Assembly: GCA_964452635.1 (NCBI GenBank)
Contig: CAYVMP010000015.1
Coordinates: forward strand, 1-13,819
DNA length: 13,819 nucleotides
Direction of reading: 5' to 3'
Source: CAYVMP01 sp964452635
GTDB lineage: Bacteria; Patescibacteriota; Minisyncoccia; Phycocordibacterales; DATDWN01
The translations under genes were made by a program, and so were the position numbers. The notes under the pieces are model-generated. The model searched no databases, had not been told where the DNA came from, and worked only from the letters and a program-made list of their open reading frames with translations. Positions 1 to 5,411 of this stretch are shown here, in pieces. Each line of letters starts with the position of its first letter. Position 1 is the first letter of the stretch.

Positions 1-125
1 AAATGAACGTCTTTAAACCAGAGAGATAGGGTTGATTTTGCAACAGGTATCTGTGTTAAAATCTCTGAGAGCGATAAACCCTGCTTCCTTAAATCAATTG
101 CTTTGTTTTTGAGTTCAAGTTTCAT
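1..125 (-). CDS. Helix-turn-helix protein, N-terminal part (runs off the window)
   Basis: Only the first 41 codons are inside the window; the ATG is at 125-123. Residues about 7-40 look like a compact helix-turn-helix: a basic first helix (KAIDLRKQG), then LSLSEI, then a recognition helix around VAKSTLSLW. Comparable N-terminal domains occur in resolvase-like regulators and, in Patescibacteria, ahead of endonuclease domains; the rest of the protein would be needed to choose. No clear Shine-Dalgarno lies upstream. The ATG sits below a promoter-like stretch built of two nested inverted repeats (131-179), which suggests autoregulation. The HTH call is from residue pattern only; the overall function is unknown. 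Confidence 0.6.
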   Translation of the reverse strand, partial: MKLELKNKAIDLRKQGLSLSEILTQIPVAKSTLSLWFKDVH

Positions 126-130
126 AGTAA

Positions 131-179
131 AATCGAACTATGTTAGTATAATATTATTATACACGATTATTGTTCGATT
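131..179. promoter_or_regulatory. Nested inverted repeats over a -10 box upstream of the HTH gene
   Basis: The outer inverted repeat is AATCGAAC (131-138) with GTTCGATT (172-179). The inner one is GTATAAT (146-152) with ATTATAC (156-162). Their centres lie within about one base of each other. The inner repeat places a perfect TATAAT on both strands, so the minus-strand copy (161-156) can serve the HTH gene about 30 bases downstream. A symmetric site over a -10 box fits an operator; no -35 box is obvious. Confidence 0.45.
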
Positions 180-203
180 ACCACACCTCTATCCACAACC
201 CAA

Positions 204-716
204 TTAGACTTTTTTTACTTGTTGATCACCCTCCCCCACGATCCGAATGAGTGCGAGTTCGAGTGGGAGGGAGGAGATGTATGCACCCTGCGTCTGCTCG
301 TACGCAGAGAGAAGTTCGATGAGTACAGTAGATGAGAAAAGTTCCGGTGTATCGGCTGTTTTCTTGACCACCTGTTCGATGAACGCAAACTCTGTTGAGG
401 ATACATCCTGTTTGACACTCTGTGCGAGACCAAACCGAACGAGGAGGACAGCACGAGCAGAGTGCAGAATGAGTTTTTGAAATACCGACATGTCTATATT
501 CTGTGACGATGCCTGTTTGACCGCAGTCAATCCACGGTGAAGATCACGCTCGGCAATACAGAGAATCACATCATGCACCATATCCACAGCGGGTGCACCC
601 GTCACGAGCCGAACACTCTCCTCAGTGATTTTCTTTTTCTTACTCGCACCTGTGTATGCTAAAATTTTCTGCACGATTCCAAGCGTATCGCGAAATGACC
701 CATCGCCAAGAATCCT
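204..716 (-). CDS. dnaX: DNA polymerase III clamp-loader subunit DnaX, C-terminal fragment
   Basis: This is the 3' part of dnaX: the end of the AAA+ lid followed by the collar (domain III) that oligomerises the clamp loader. The open frame enters with ILGDGSFRDTLG, which matches the conserved GSxRDxL region of DnaX, and ends in LPLELALIRIVGEGDQQVKKV with a TAA stop at 206-204. No tau-type extension follows, so this is a gamma-length protein. Reading upstream, an in-frame TAG at 719-717 interrupts the frame immediately before the conserved motif. The N-terminal half lies across a 10-N gap and repeats the same motif. The fragment may be one end of an interrupted gene or a scaffold-join artefact. 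It has no start of its own apart from an internal GTG at 674, which I do not believe is used. Confidence 0.8.
   Translation of the reverse strand, partial: RILGDGSFRDTLGIVQKILAYTGASKKKKITEESVRLVTGAPAVDMVHDVILCIAERDLHRGLTAVKQASSQNIDMSVFQKLILHSARAVLLVRFGLAQSVKQDVSSTEFAFIEQVVKKTADTPELFSSTVLIELLSAYEQTQGAYISSLPLELALIRIVGEGDQQVKKV
680..712. repeat. Left copy of a 33-bp imperfect direct repeat in dnaX
   Basis: Positions 680-712 match 830-862 in 30 of 33 bases. The three differences (681/831, 699/849, 708/858) are all transitions at third codon positions and do not change the protein. After the repeat the two sequences diverge completely. Confidence 0.9.
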
Positions 717-729
717 CTATGTAGGATTC
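710..729. repeat. Perfect 7-bp hairpin at the dnaX break
   Basis: GAATCCT (710-716) pairs with AGGATTC (723-729) around the six-base loop CTATGT. It sits exactly where the left dnaX fragment stops resembling DnaX, and the in-frame stop codon falls in its loop. It could be the end of an inserted element or intron, or chance. Confidence 0.6.
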
Positions 730-829
730 CAGTCTTCTGAAACTAGCCCCAAGGCAACGCGCGAGCACAAAGCCTTATTAGAACATAAATAAAAAAAACT
801 ACGTAAGAATATTGAAATANNNNNNNNNN
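717..829. other. Unexplained sequence and assembly gap inside dnaX
   Basis: Positions 717-819 show no similarity to DnaX in any frame that I can see and no convincing gene of their own. They are followed by ten N (820-829), a scaffold gap of unknown true size. This is either the edge of an intervening element whose body is missing from the assembly, or a mis-extended contig end. Confidence 0.7.
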
Positions 830-862
830 CGAGCGTATCGCGAAATGATCCATCGCCGAGAA
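830..862. repeat. Right copy of the 33-bp dnaX repeat
   Basis: This is the partner of 680-712 on the other side of the N gap, encoding LLGDGSFRDTL. The right-hand contig starts at 830, at the repeat boundary. That is what overlapping contig ends from two sequence variants would produce. Confidence 0.9.
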
Positions 863-1418
863 GCGCGACAAGCTCTGCGGACGCATCATCCATATCCCCT
901 CCCTCCTTCCGCACAACATTCTGCACTACTTTCTTCAACACATCCTGACTTGGTTTCTTGAACGTATACGACTCACATCGAGAGAGAATAGTTTCTGGGA
1001 TTTTATGCAACTCTGTCGTTGCAAGGATGAACACAACATGTGCAGGTGGCTCCTCGAGCGTTTTGAGGAATGCGTTCGACGCAGACTTCGAGAGCATGTG
1101 CACCTCATCGAGAATATATACTTTGTATTTTGACTCAAATGGAAGTGTGTAGACAGACTCATTGAGTTCACGAATATCATCCACCGATGTGTTTGATGCT
1201 GCGTCTATTTCATAAATATCGTTTGGAGATGTGCCGATTGATTTCGCAAAAATACGAGCGATCGATGTCTTCCCTGTACCTCGTGTGCCGTAGAATAAAT
1301 ATGCGTGGGAAATATCACCGGAAGTGACTTCGGCCTCAAGCACAGAGACGATATGTTCCTGACCAATAACATCTGCAAAGGTGTGTGGACGGTATTTTCG
1401 ATAGAGTGCTTCGGACAT
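830..1418 (-). CDS. dnaX: DNA polymerase III clamp-loader subunit DnaX, N-terminal AAA+ part
   Basis: This encodes the ATPase half of the clamp-loader subunit, which loads the sliding clamp at replication forks. From the ATG at 1418-1416 (start of MSEALYRKYRPHTFADVIGQ): Walker A GTRGTGKTS at residues 44-52, Walker B DEVHML at 104-109, KTLEEPPAHVVFILATT at 119-135, and the arginine-finger motif SRC at 146-148. It then runs into GDGSFRDTL and the scaffold gap at 829. The zinc module normally found between Walker A and the IDAASN motif is absent: FAKSIG passes to EIDAASN through only a few residues and no CxxC pairs. An in-frame upstream ATG at 1472 is less likely, because the canonical start coincides with a leaderless promoter layout. 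Confidence 0.93.
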
Positions 1419-1424
1419 ACAGAC

Positions 1425-1433
1425 AGTATAACA
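1425..1433 (-). promoter_or_regulatory. Extended -10 promoter of dnaX, predicted leaderless
   Basis: TG-T-TATACT reads on the minus strand from 1433 to 1425, followed by exactly 6 nt (GTCTGT) and the dnaX ATG at 1418. In standard sigma-70 geometry the transcript would begin at the A of the ATG. There is no Shine-Dalgarno sequence. Confidence 0.6.
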
Positions 1434-1464
1434 GAATTGAGTGATATGAAAAATGGATACAAAT

Positions 1465-1489
1465 AGGCGCACCCTGTGAGGATGCGCCT
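1465..1489 (-). other. GC-rich hairpin upstream of dnaX
   Basis: AGGCGCA (1465-1471) pairs perfectly with TGCGCCT (1483-1489) around an 11-base loop. No proper U-run follows on either strand, so it is at best a weak terminator or the 3' end of a small RNA started from the promoter at 1562-1589. Confidence 0.5.
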
Positions 1490-1561
1490 GAGATTCCAGT
1501 TTGGAGGAAAATGTAGCGACAGTGGGAATTGGAGAAACCTGCTGTGCTCATTCCAAGGTAG

Positions 1562-1589
1562 ATAATACAACTTAGAATATAGAAGTCAA
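1562..1589 (-). promoter_or_regulatory. Sigma-70-like promoter, minus strand, upstream of the 1465-1489 hairpin
   Basis: TTGACT (1589-1584) and TATTAT (1567-1562) are separated by 16 bases, with a predicted start near 1555. The transcript would cross short complementary segments and the hairpin at 1489-1465 before reaching dnaX. It is either a small RNA of about 90 nt or a longer-leader dnaX transcript. Confidence 0.5.
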
Positions 1590-1611
1590 ATAGAGCTGTG
1601 GATAAAAAAGC

Positions 1612-1644
1612 AAATGAAAAACCCACACCTTTTGAGTGTGGGTT
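1612..1644 (-). terminator. Rho-independent terminator of the structured RNA
   Basis: On the minus strand AACCCACAC (1644-1636) pairs over 9 perfect base pairs with GTGTGGGTT (1628-1620) around a 7-base loop. The stem is followed by TTTCATTT; a further run of six T lies at 1609-1604. Confidence 0.85.
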
Positions 1645-1783
1645 GGGGCGGGGGCACCCCTTGGCGACTGTGGACGCGGATTGCTTTGGAATGCCACAGA
1701 GGTGCCCCGAAAATATAAACTGCTTCTTCTCTTGACCGTGAACTTCCCCTCAGGTCGTGGGGCCTCCATAGTAGGAGGATTTG

Positions 1784-1797
1784 AAAAAAATTTTTTT
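1784..1797. repeat. A7T7 palindrome inside the RNA gene
   Basis: Seven A followed by seven T at 1784-1797 lie in the middle of an otherwise GC-rich, hairpin-dense RNA gene. On the minus strand this follows a CCGG...CCGG pairing, so an internal or conditional transcription end is possible. It may equally be an unstructured linker. Confidence 0.4.
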
Positions 1798-2020
1798 ATA
1801 AACCGGTCTAACCGTGCCGGCGACGCCAAGGGATGTAACCCTTGGTCAGACTTTTGATGTCGGGGCGTAACCCCCTTTCATTTTTTTCCTTTCTGGTCTA
1901 CCGACCATCTATACCGTAGCCGGAGTAGCTTCATAGCTCGCACGTGAGTTTTTAAACTCATGGCGACTATCTTTTGCGTACTCCCAAGCAAAAAAAATTA
2001 ATACGGTATAGACACTTGAA

Positions 2021-2049
2021 TCTGTGGTATATCGTAGCACAACCACAGA
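2021..2049. promoter_or_regulatory. 8-bp dyad spanning the RNA gene's promoter, possible operator
   Basis: TCTGTGGT (2021-2028) and ACCACAGA (2042-2049) are perfect inverted repeats 13 bases apart, and they bracket the -10 box. The half-site also covers the predicted RNA start, so it could act as DNA operator or as RNA 5' end. Confidence 0.4.
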
Positions 2050-2058
2050 AATAGTCAA
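2031..2058 (-). promoter_or_regulatory. Promoter of the structured RNA
   Basis: TTGACT (2058-2053), 16-base spacer, then TACGAT (2036-2031) with an extended TG-C just upstream (2039-2037). The start is predicted near 2024. It has a better -35 match than the promoters of the neighbouring protein genes. Confidence 0.65.
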
Positions 2059-2137
2059 GCATTTTTATAGGAAAAATAAAAATACTTTTTTGATTCGTTA
2101 AAAAATGGCTATAAATAATACTATTTCTGAATTCACT

Positions 2138-3136
2138 TTATATCGAGGGATGATGTGAGATGTATGTTTCAATGACTTTTTCAACCTCATCTGCATTCTG
2201 GCACTCCATGAGTTCGAGACGTAGTTCCTTGGCACCATCCCACCCGTGTACGTATGCTTTGTAGTGTTTTTTCATTATTGCAAAACTTTTATGAGACAGA
2301 AGTTCCTCAAAGAGTCGAGTGTGTTCTACGAGAACTCGGAGTCTTTCTGGAATAGCGACACTCTCGCGTGGATGTGATTCATTGAAAAGCCATGGGTTAC
2401 CGAAAATTGCTCGGCCAAGCATCACTCCGTCACAGTGAGTTTCCTGTGTGAGGGTACGCGCATGAGCTATATCCCGCACATCGCCATTACCGAAAATTAG
2501 AGTCTCACTGCTCTTCCCCTCACTATCTACAAATGCGTCTCGAATCTCTACAGCACGAGCGACATGTTCCCATCGTGCGGGCACGAGAGACATTTCCTTG
2601 CGTGTTCGTGCGTGAATCGTTACCACTGCGGGATGACACTCGAGGAGTGCAGGGAGCCACGTCTCAAGCTCGTTTGTATTGTATCCGATGCGTGTTTTGA
2701 CTGACACAGGAAGTCCTCCACTACCCCGCTGTGTTGCACGAATGATTTCCTGTGCACGCTGTGGGTTCCGTATGAGTCCTGCACCCGCTCCCTGCTTCTC
2801 TATGCTTTTATCGGGACATCCCATGTTTATATCAATCCCATCAAACCCCATATCGTGAGCAAGCTTCCCAGCCTTCTCCATCATATCTGGTTTCGATGAG
2901 AAAAATTGTGCGATGATTGGTCGCTCTGCCTCTGTGAATGCAAGATCTTTGACGAGATGTTCAAATCCACCAAGAAAGAGCCCATCGGCAGAGACGAATT
3001 CAGTCCACAGTGCGTCTGGTCTGCCATACTTTGCTATGACACGTCGAAATGCCGGATCAGTTACATCCGCCATCGGTGCGAGCACACATATCGGCTCATC
3101 CCCTTTTTCTTTTTTTAATTTCTGCCAAATATTCAT
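2138..3136 (-). CDS. dus: tRNA-dihydrouridine synthase
   Basis: An FMN-dependent enzyme that reduces uridine to dihydrouridine in tRNA, using NADPH. The 332 residues are full length for the Dus family. Visible landmarks are the FMN-binding start APMADVTDPAFR (residues 20-31), the catalytic-cysteine motif NMGCP with Cys107 followed by QGAGAGL, the phosphate/FMN residues KTRIG (147-151), HARTR (175-179), NGD (218-220) and LGRA near 240. A shorter C-terminal tRNA-binding helical domain follows. The sequence fits the broad DusB/nifR3 group; the target position in tRNA cannot be read from it. The gene starts 60 bp downstream of the ftsQ stop and carries its own -10-like box, so it may be partly independent. 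Stop is TAA. Confidence 0.93.
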   Translation of the reverse strand: MNIWQKLKKEKGDEPICVLAPMADVTDPAFRRVIAKYGRPDALWTEFVSADGLFLGGFEHLVKDLAFTEAERPIIAQFFSSKPDMMEKAGKLAHDMGFDGIDINMGCPDKSIEKQGAGAGLIRNPQRAQEIIRATQRGSGGLPVSVKTRIGYNTNELETWLPALLECHPAVVTIHARTRKEMSLVPARWEHVARAVEIRDAFVDSEGKSSETLIFGNGDVRDIAHARTLTQETHCDGVMLGRAIFGNPWLFNESHPRESVAIPERLRVLVEHTRLFEELLSHKSFAIMKKHYKAYVHGWDGAKELRLELMECQNADEVEKVIETYISHHPSI

Positions 3137-3146
3137 ACGTCAGTAA

Positions 3147-3155
3147 GTAATAGCA
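3147..3155 (-). promoter_or_regulatory. Possible extended -10 box of dus
   Basis: TG-C-TATTAC on the minus strand (3155-3147) ends 10 nt before the dus ATG at 3136, predicting a leader of about 4 nt. There is no Shine-Dalgarno at usable distance. Confidence 0.35.
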
Positions 3156-3196
3156 TACGAAACGAATGTGTGGAATAGCGGGACACCTCCTTCCTA

Positions 3197-4066
3197 TTAT
3201 TTAAGTTTATAAAATACTTTGTTACCATAGCGCAAATCAATGTACTCCACAGGAATATCTTCCCCACTCTGCGGTGAAAGTACTGGTGTTCGGAGTACGA
3301 CCTCTAGGTTTTTATAGATATCATCAATCGACTCCTGTGTATTGAAAATAATTCTACCACCACCAGAAATGATGAGTGAGTACTCACCACGATCACCAAC
3401 ATAGAGTGACTGTGGGTGTAGTCCCTCCTCGCGTGCTCTCTGAACGAAACCACTTATCGTTTCAAACTCCGAAATAGAAGACATGAACATACTTCCGACC
3501 GGTGAACTCGATGCAGTGCCTCCAAAATATCTAAAATATGCATCACCAGAAAAAAGCGGTGCCTCGGCAAAGATTGTGCCCTGATCGTCAACAAAGTAGC
3601 ATTCTGTTGATGCACGAAGGTGTGTGACTACAGGATCAGACGTAGTACTCACAGAAGCATTTTCGGTGGTGCACCATTGTGCAACAGGAGTACGTTCTGA
3701 AATAGTAATAGTCAGTGTGCCAGTATTAGCGACATGAGTATCTATCGTTTTAATGCGATGAAAATCTTCGAGGAGTGTTTTCTCCAGTGCGTCATGTGGA
3801 TACAGAAGAATAGTATCTCTTGGAAACAACCATACATACGACCCAGCGAGAAGTGTACGAACTGTCGGTTCGATGTCACTTTGCCTAACAAGAGTTCCGC
3901 CCTGCAACTCGATGGATGTAATACGGGCAAAAGATTGATGCGAAATCCACGAGAGCAGAGCGACGAGTACACAGAGACACGTGCACACAATACCCAACCG
4001 TATATATAATTGGCGTCTTTTTTTTCTGACGTGTTCGTCATGACGTGCAGAATGAGTCGGGATCAT
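3197..4066 (-). CDS. ftsQ: FtsQ/DivIB-like cell-division protein
   Basis: A bitopic membrane protein of the divisome, which in the family links the FtsL/FtsB pair to septal synthesis. The 289 residues show the family order: a short basic cytoplasmic tail (HDEHVRKKRRQ), one membrane segment at about 22-42, a POTRA domain at about 49-117 (starting ITSIELQGGTLV and ending TLTITISERTPVAQW), and a beta-rich FtsQ domain ending with the typical DLRYGNKVFYK close to the C-terminus. Identity between such proteins is low, so the call rests on architecture. It lies 21 bp after serS and has its own TATAAT exactly 6 nt before the ATG. Finding it apart from a mur/ftsZ cluster is unusual for walled bacteria. 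Confidence 0.8.
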   Translation of the reverse strand: MIPTHSARHDEHVRKKRRQLYIRLGIVCTCLCVLVALLSWISHQSFARITSIELQGGTLVRQSDIEPTVRTLLAGSYVWLFPRDTILLYPHDALEKTLLEDFHRIKTIDTHVANTGTLTITISERTPVAQWCTTENASVSTTSDPVVTHLRASTECYFVDDQGTIFAEAPLFSGDAYFRYFGGTASSSPVGSMFMSSISEFETISGFVQRAREEGLHPQSLYVGDRGEYSLIISGGGRIIFNTQESIDDIYKNLEVVLRTPVLSPQSGEDIPVEYIDLRYGNKVFYKLK

Positions 4067-4072
4067 GAGTCA

Positions 4073-4078
4073 ATTATA
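4073..4078 (-). promoter_or_regulatory. Perfect -10 box of ftsQ, predicted leaderless
   Basis: TATAAT on the minus strand (4078-4073) is followed by 6 nt (TGACTC) and the ATG at 4066. A partial -35 match (TTCAGA, 4101-4096) lies 17 bases upstream, inside the end of serS. Confidence 0.6.
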
Positions 4079-4087
4079 TGCTATTTA

Positions 4088-5359
4088 CTATTTATTCTGA
4101 ATGACTGTTTGTCCACCCATGTATGGAACAAGGACGTCAGGAATCTTTATTGAGCCATCTGCCTGCTGATATATTTCAACGAGAGCAATGAGTGGTCGGC
4201 CAGACAGTGCGGTGTTATTGAGAGAGTGAACAAACCTCATTTTGCCATCATCATCTCGATATCGAATATTGAGACGTCGAGTTTGGAAATCATGAAAATA
4301 TGATGATGAATGTGTTTCGCGATATGTTTTCTCCGACGGAATCCACGCTTCGATATCATATTTCTTTACCTGTCCAAGACCCAAATCACCACCACAGTTG
4401 ACGACAACATGATATGGCAAACCGAGTGCCTGCATGATTTCCTCGGCATTTGCAGTAAGCTCTTCGTGATATTTGACTGATTCGGTGTGACTTGCCTCAC
4501 AGAGTACCACCTGCTCGAATTTATAGAACTCGTGTACACGCATGATTCCTCGGGTATCTCTACCGTGACTACCTGCCTCACGTCGAAATGCTGGAGAGAA
4601 AGCGAGAATCTTTACAGGCAAATCTTTTTTATCGAGTACGTCATCCATGAAATATCCCATCGTGGCAACCTCAGCTGTACCGGATAGGTATTCACCGTCC
4701 TGTGTTTTATACAAATCCTCTTCACTCTGTGGCAGATATCCAGTACCCATAAACGGCTCACGTCGAACGAGAGATGGCACAATCATCGGTGAGAACCCTC
4801 CCTTTTTCAAAAAGAAATCTTCCACAAATCTCCACAGTGCAAACTGAAGACGTGCTCCATCATTTTTCAAAAAATATCCGCGAAATCCTGCAACCTTAGT
4901 CCCACGATCCAAATCAAGCATGTTTAGTTTCTGCATGAGTGCGATGTGATCCTGCGGTTCAAAGGCAAATGTCGGAATAGTACCCCACTGCTTTACTTCA
5001 ATATTTTGACTATCATCCACACCCTCAGGTACTGACATATCTGGAATGTTTGGAACAGCAACCATCGCCAACTGCCATTCATGCATTACTGTTTTTAATT
5101 CTTCTTCTTCTTTTTGCAAATCATCTTTGAGAGCCTTCATCTCAGTAATCATTTTCTGTCTTTGGGTATCATCAGATACAGACACAATCTGCTGGCTCAC
5201 AATATTTTGAGATGCTCGTTTCTTTTCAATTGAAAGGGTCAATTCTCGACGTTTATCATCAAGCGTAATGAGATTATCAACATTGAAATCAATGTGCTTT
5301 TTCTTTGCCCCAAGAGATATGAGGTCTTTATTGTCTCGTATGAATTTAATATCTAACAT
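4088..5359 (-). CDS. serS: Seryl-tRNA synthetase
   Basis: Class II aminoacyl-tRNA synthetase charging tRNA-Ser. The 423 residues match the usual bacterial length. The N-terminal antiparallel coiled-coil arm that grips the long variable arm of tRNA-Ser is visible at about 28-100 (rich in K, E, R and Q). The catalytic core has TAEV (228-231), which contacts serine, motif 2 FRREAGSHGRDTRG (258-271) with HEFYKFE following, and motif 3 near 379-392 (SLNNTALSGRPLIALVE). Nothing is missing. The start MLDIKFIRDN is the family start and is placed 6 nt after an extended -10 box. The stop is TAG. Confidence 0.97.
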   Translation of the reverse strand: MLDIKFIRDNKDLISLGAKKKHIDFNVDNLITLDDKRRELTLSIEKKRASQNIVSQQIVSVSDDTQRQKMITEMKALKDDLQKEEEELKTVMHEWQLAMVAVPNIPDMSVPEGVDDSQNIEVKQWGTIPTFAFEPQDHIALMQKLNMLDLDRGTKVAGFRGYFLKNDGARLQFALWRFVEDFFLKKGGFSPMIVPSLVRREPFMGTGYLPQSEEDLYKTQDGEYLSGTAEVATMGYFMDDVLDKKDLPVKILAFSPAFRREAGSHGRDTRGIMRVHEFYKFEQVVLCEASHTESVKYHEELTANAEEIMQALGLPYHVVVNCGGDLGLGQVKKYDIEAWIPSEKTYRETHSSSYFHDFQTRRLNIRYRDDDGKMRFVHSLNNTALSGRPLIALVEIYQQADGSIKIPDVLVPYMGGQTVIQNK

Positions 5360-5365
5360 ATACCC

Positions 5366-5374
5366 AGTGTATCA
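5366..5374 (-). promoter_or_regulatory. Extended -10 promoter of serS, predicted leaderless
   Basis: TG-A-TACACT on the minus strand (5374-5366), then 6 nt (GGGTAT), then the serS ATG at 5359. No Shine-Dalgarno. Confidence 0.55.
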
Positions 5375-5411
5375 AATAGAAGACTACATGAAAAGACTCA
5401 CGTATACCTGA

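Larger units (their letters stand above)
1612..2024 (-). ncRNA. Structured non-coding RNA of about 410 nt, class not recognised
   Basis: A stand-alone RNA gene fills most of the 719-base gap between dnaX and dus. It has its own promoter (2031-2058) and terminator (1612-1644). Stems by plus-strand position: a long-range 11-bp helix 2002-2012 with 1908-1918; inside it 1979-1984 with 1922-1927, 1967-1970 with 1933-1936, and a 7-bp hairpin 1945-1960; then TGGTC/GACCA 1894-1907, GGGG/CCCC 1862-1874, a 7-bp hairpin 1826-1845, CCTCC/GGAGG 1763-1778, CCCC/GGGG 1746-1762, and a long two-part hairpin 1651-1708 (GGGGCACC/GGTGCCCC outside, CTGTGG/CCACAG inside). I looked for RNase P, tmRNA, SRP and 6S signatures and found none convincing. 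A fragment resembling the pre-tag region of tmRNA (CGCAAAAGATAGTCGCC) lies inside the P1 domain, but there is no tRNA-like end and no credible tag. Short ORFs across this region look like chance. Confidence 0.7.

Noticed and set aside
1597..1605. Perfect DnaA-box word (TGTGGATAA), plus a near match at 189-197
   Set aside because: Isolated sites without a cluster, AT-rich unwinding region or dnaA/dnaN nearby; a single 9-mer in a window this size is not surprising. Not evidence of an origin.
1572..1857. Open reading frames of 73-85 codons on both strands
   Set aside because: They overlap each other and the hairpins of the RNA gene, lack start signals, and have low-complexity composition unlike the real genes.
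1900..2012. tmRNA (ssrA) reading of the structured RNA
   Set aside because: CGCAAAAGATAGTCGCC resembles the pre-tag segment, but no frame gives a short tag ending in a typical hydrophobic tail, and no tRNA-like 5'/3' ends with CCA are present.
1612..2024. RNase P RNA or SRP RNA reading of the same region
   Set aside because: No GAGGAAAGTCC-type or ACAGAA-type RNase P core and no GGAAGGAAGCAGCC-type SRP loop found on either strand. A very divergent version is not excluded.
3133..3156. Eight-codon upstream ORF (MLLLTDV) whose TGA overlaps the dus ATG
   Set aside because: Attractive as translational coupling, but it has no ribosome site at proper distance and overlaps the proposed -10 box.
3182..3194. 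GGAAGGAGGTGTCC, an excellent Shine-Dalgarno match on the minus strand
   Set aside because: About 45 bases from the dus ATG and with no start codon 5-10 nt downstream; probably not used.
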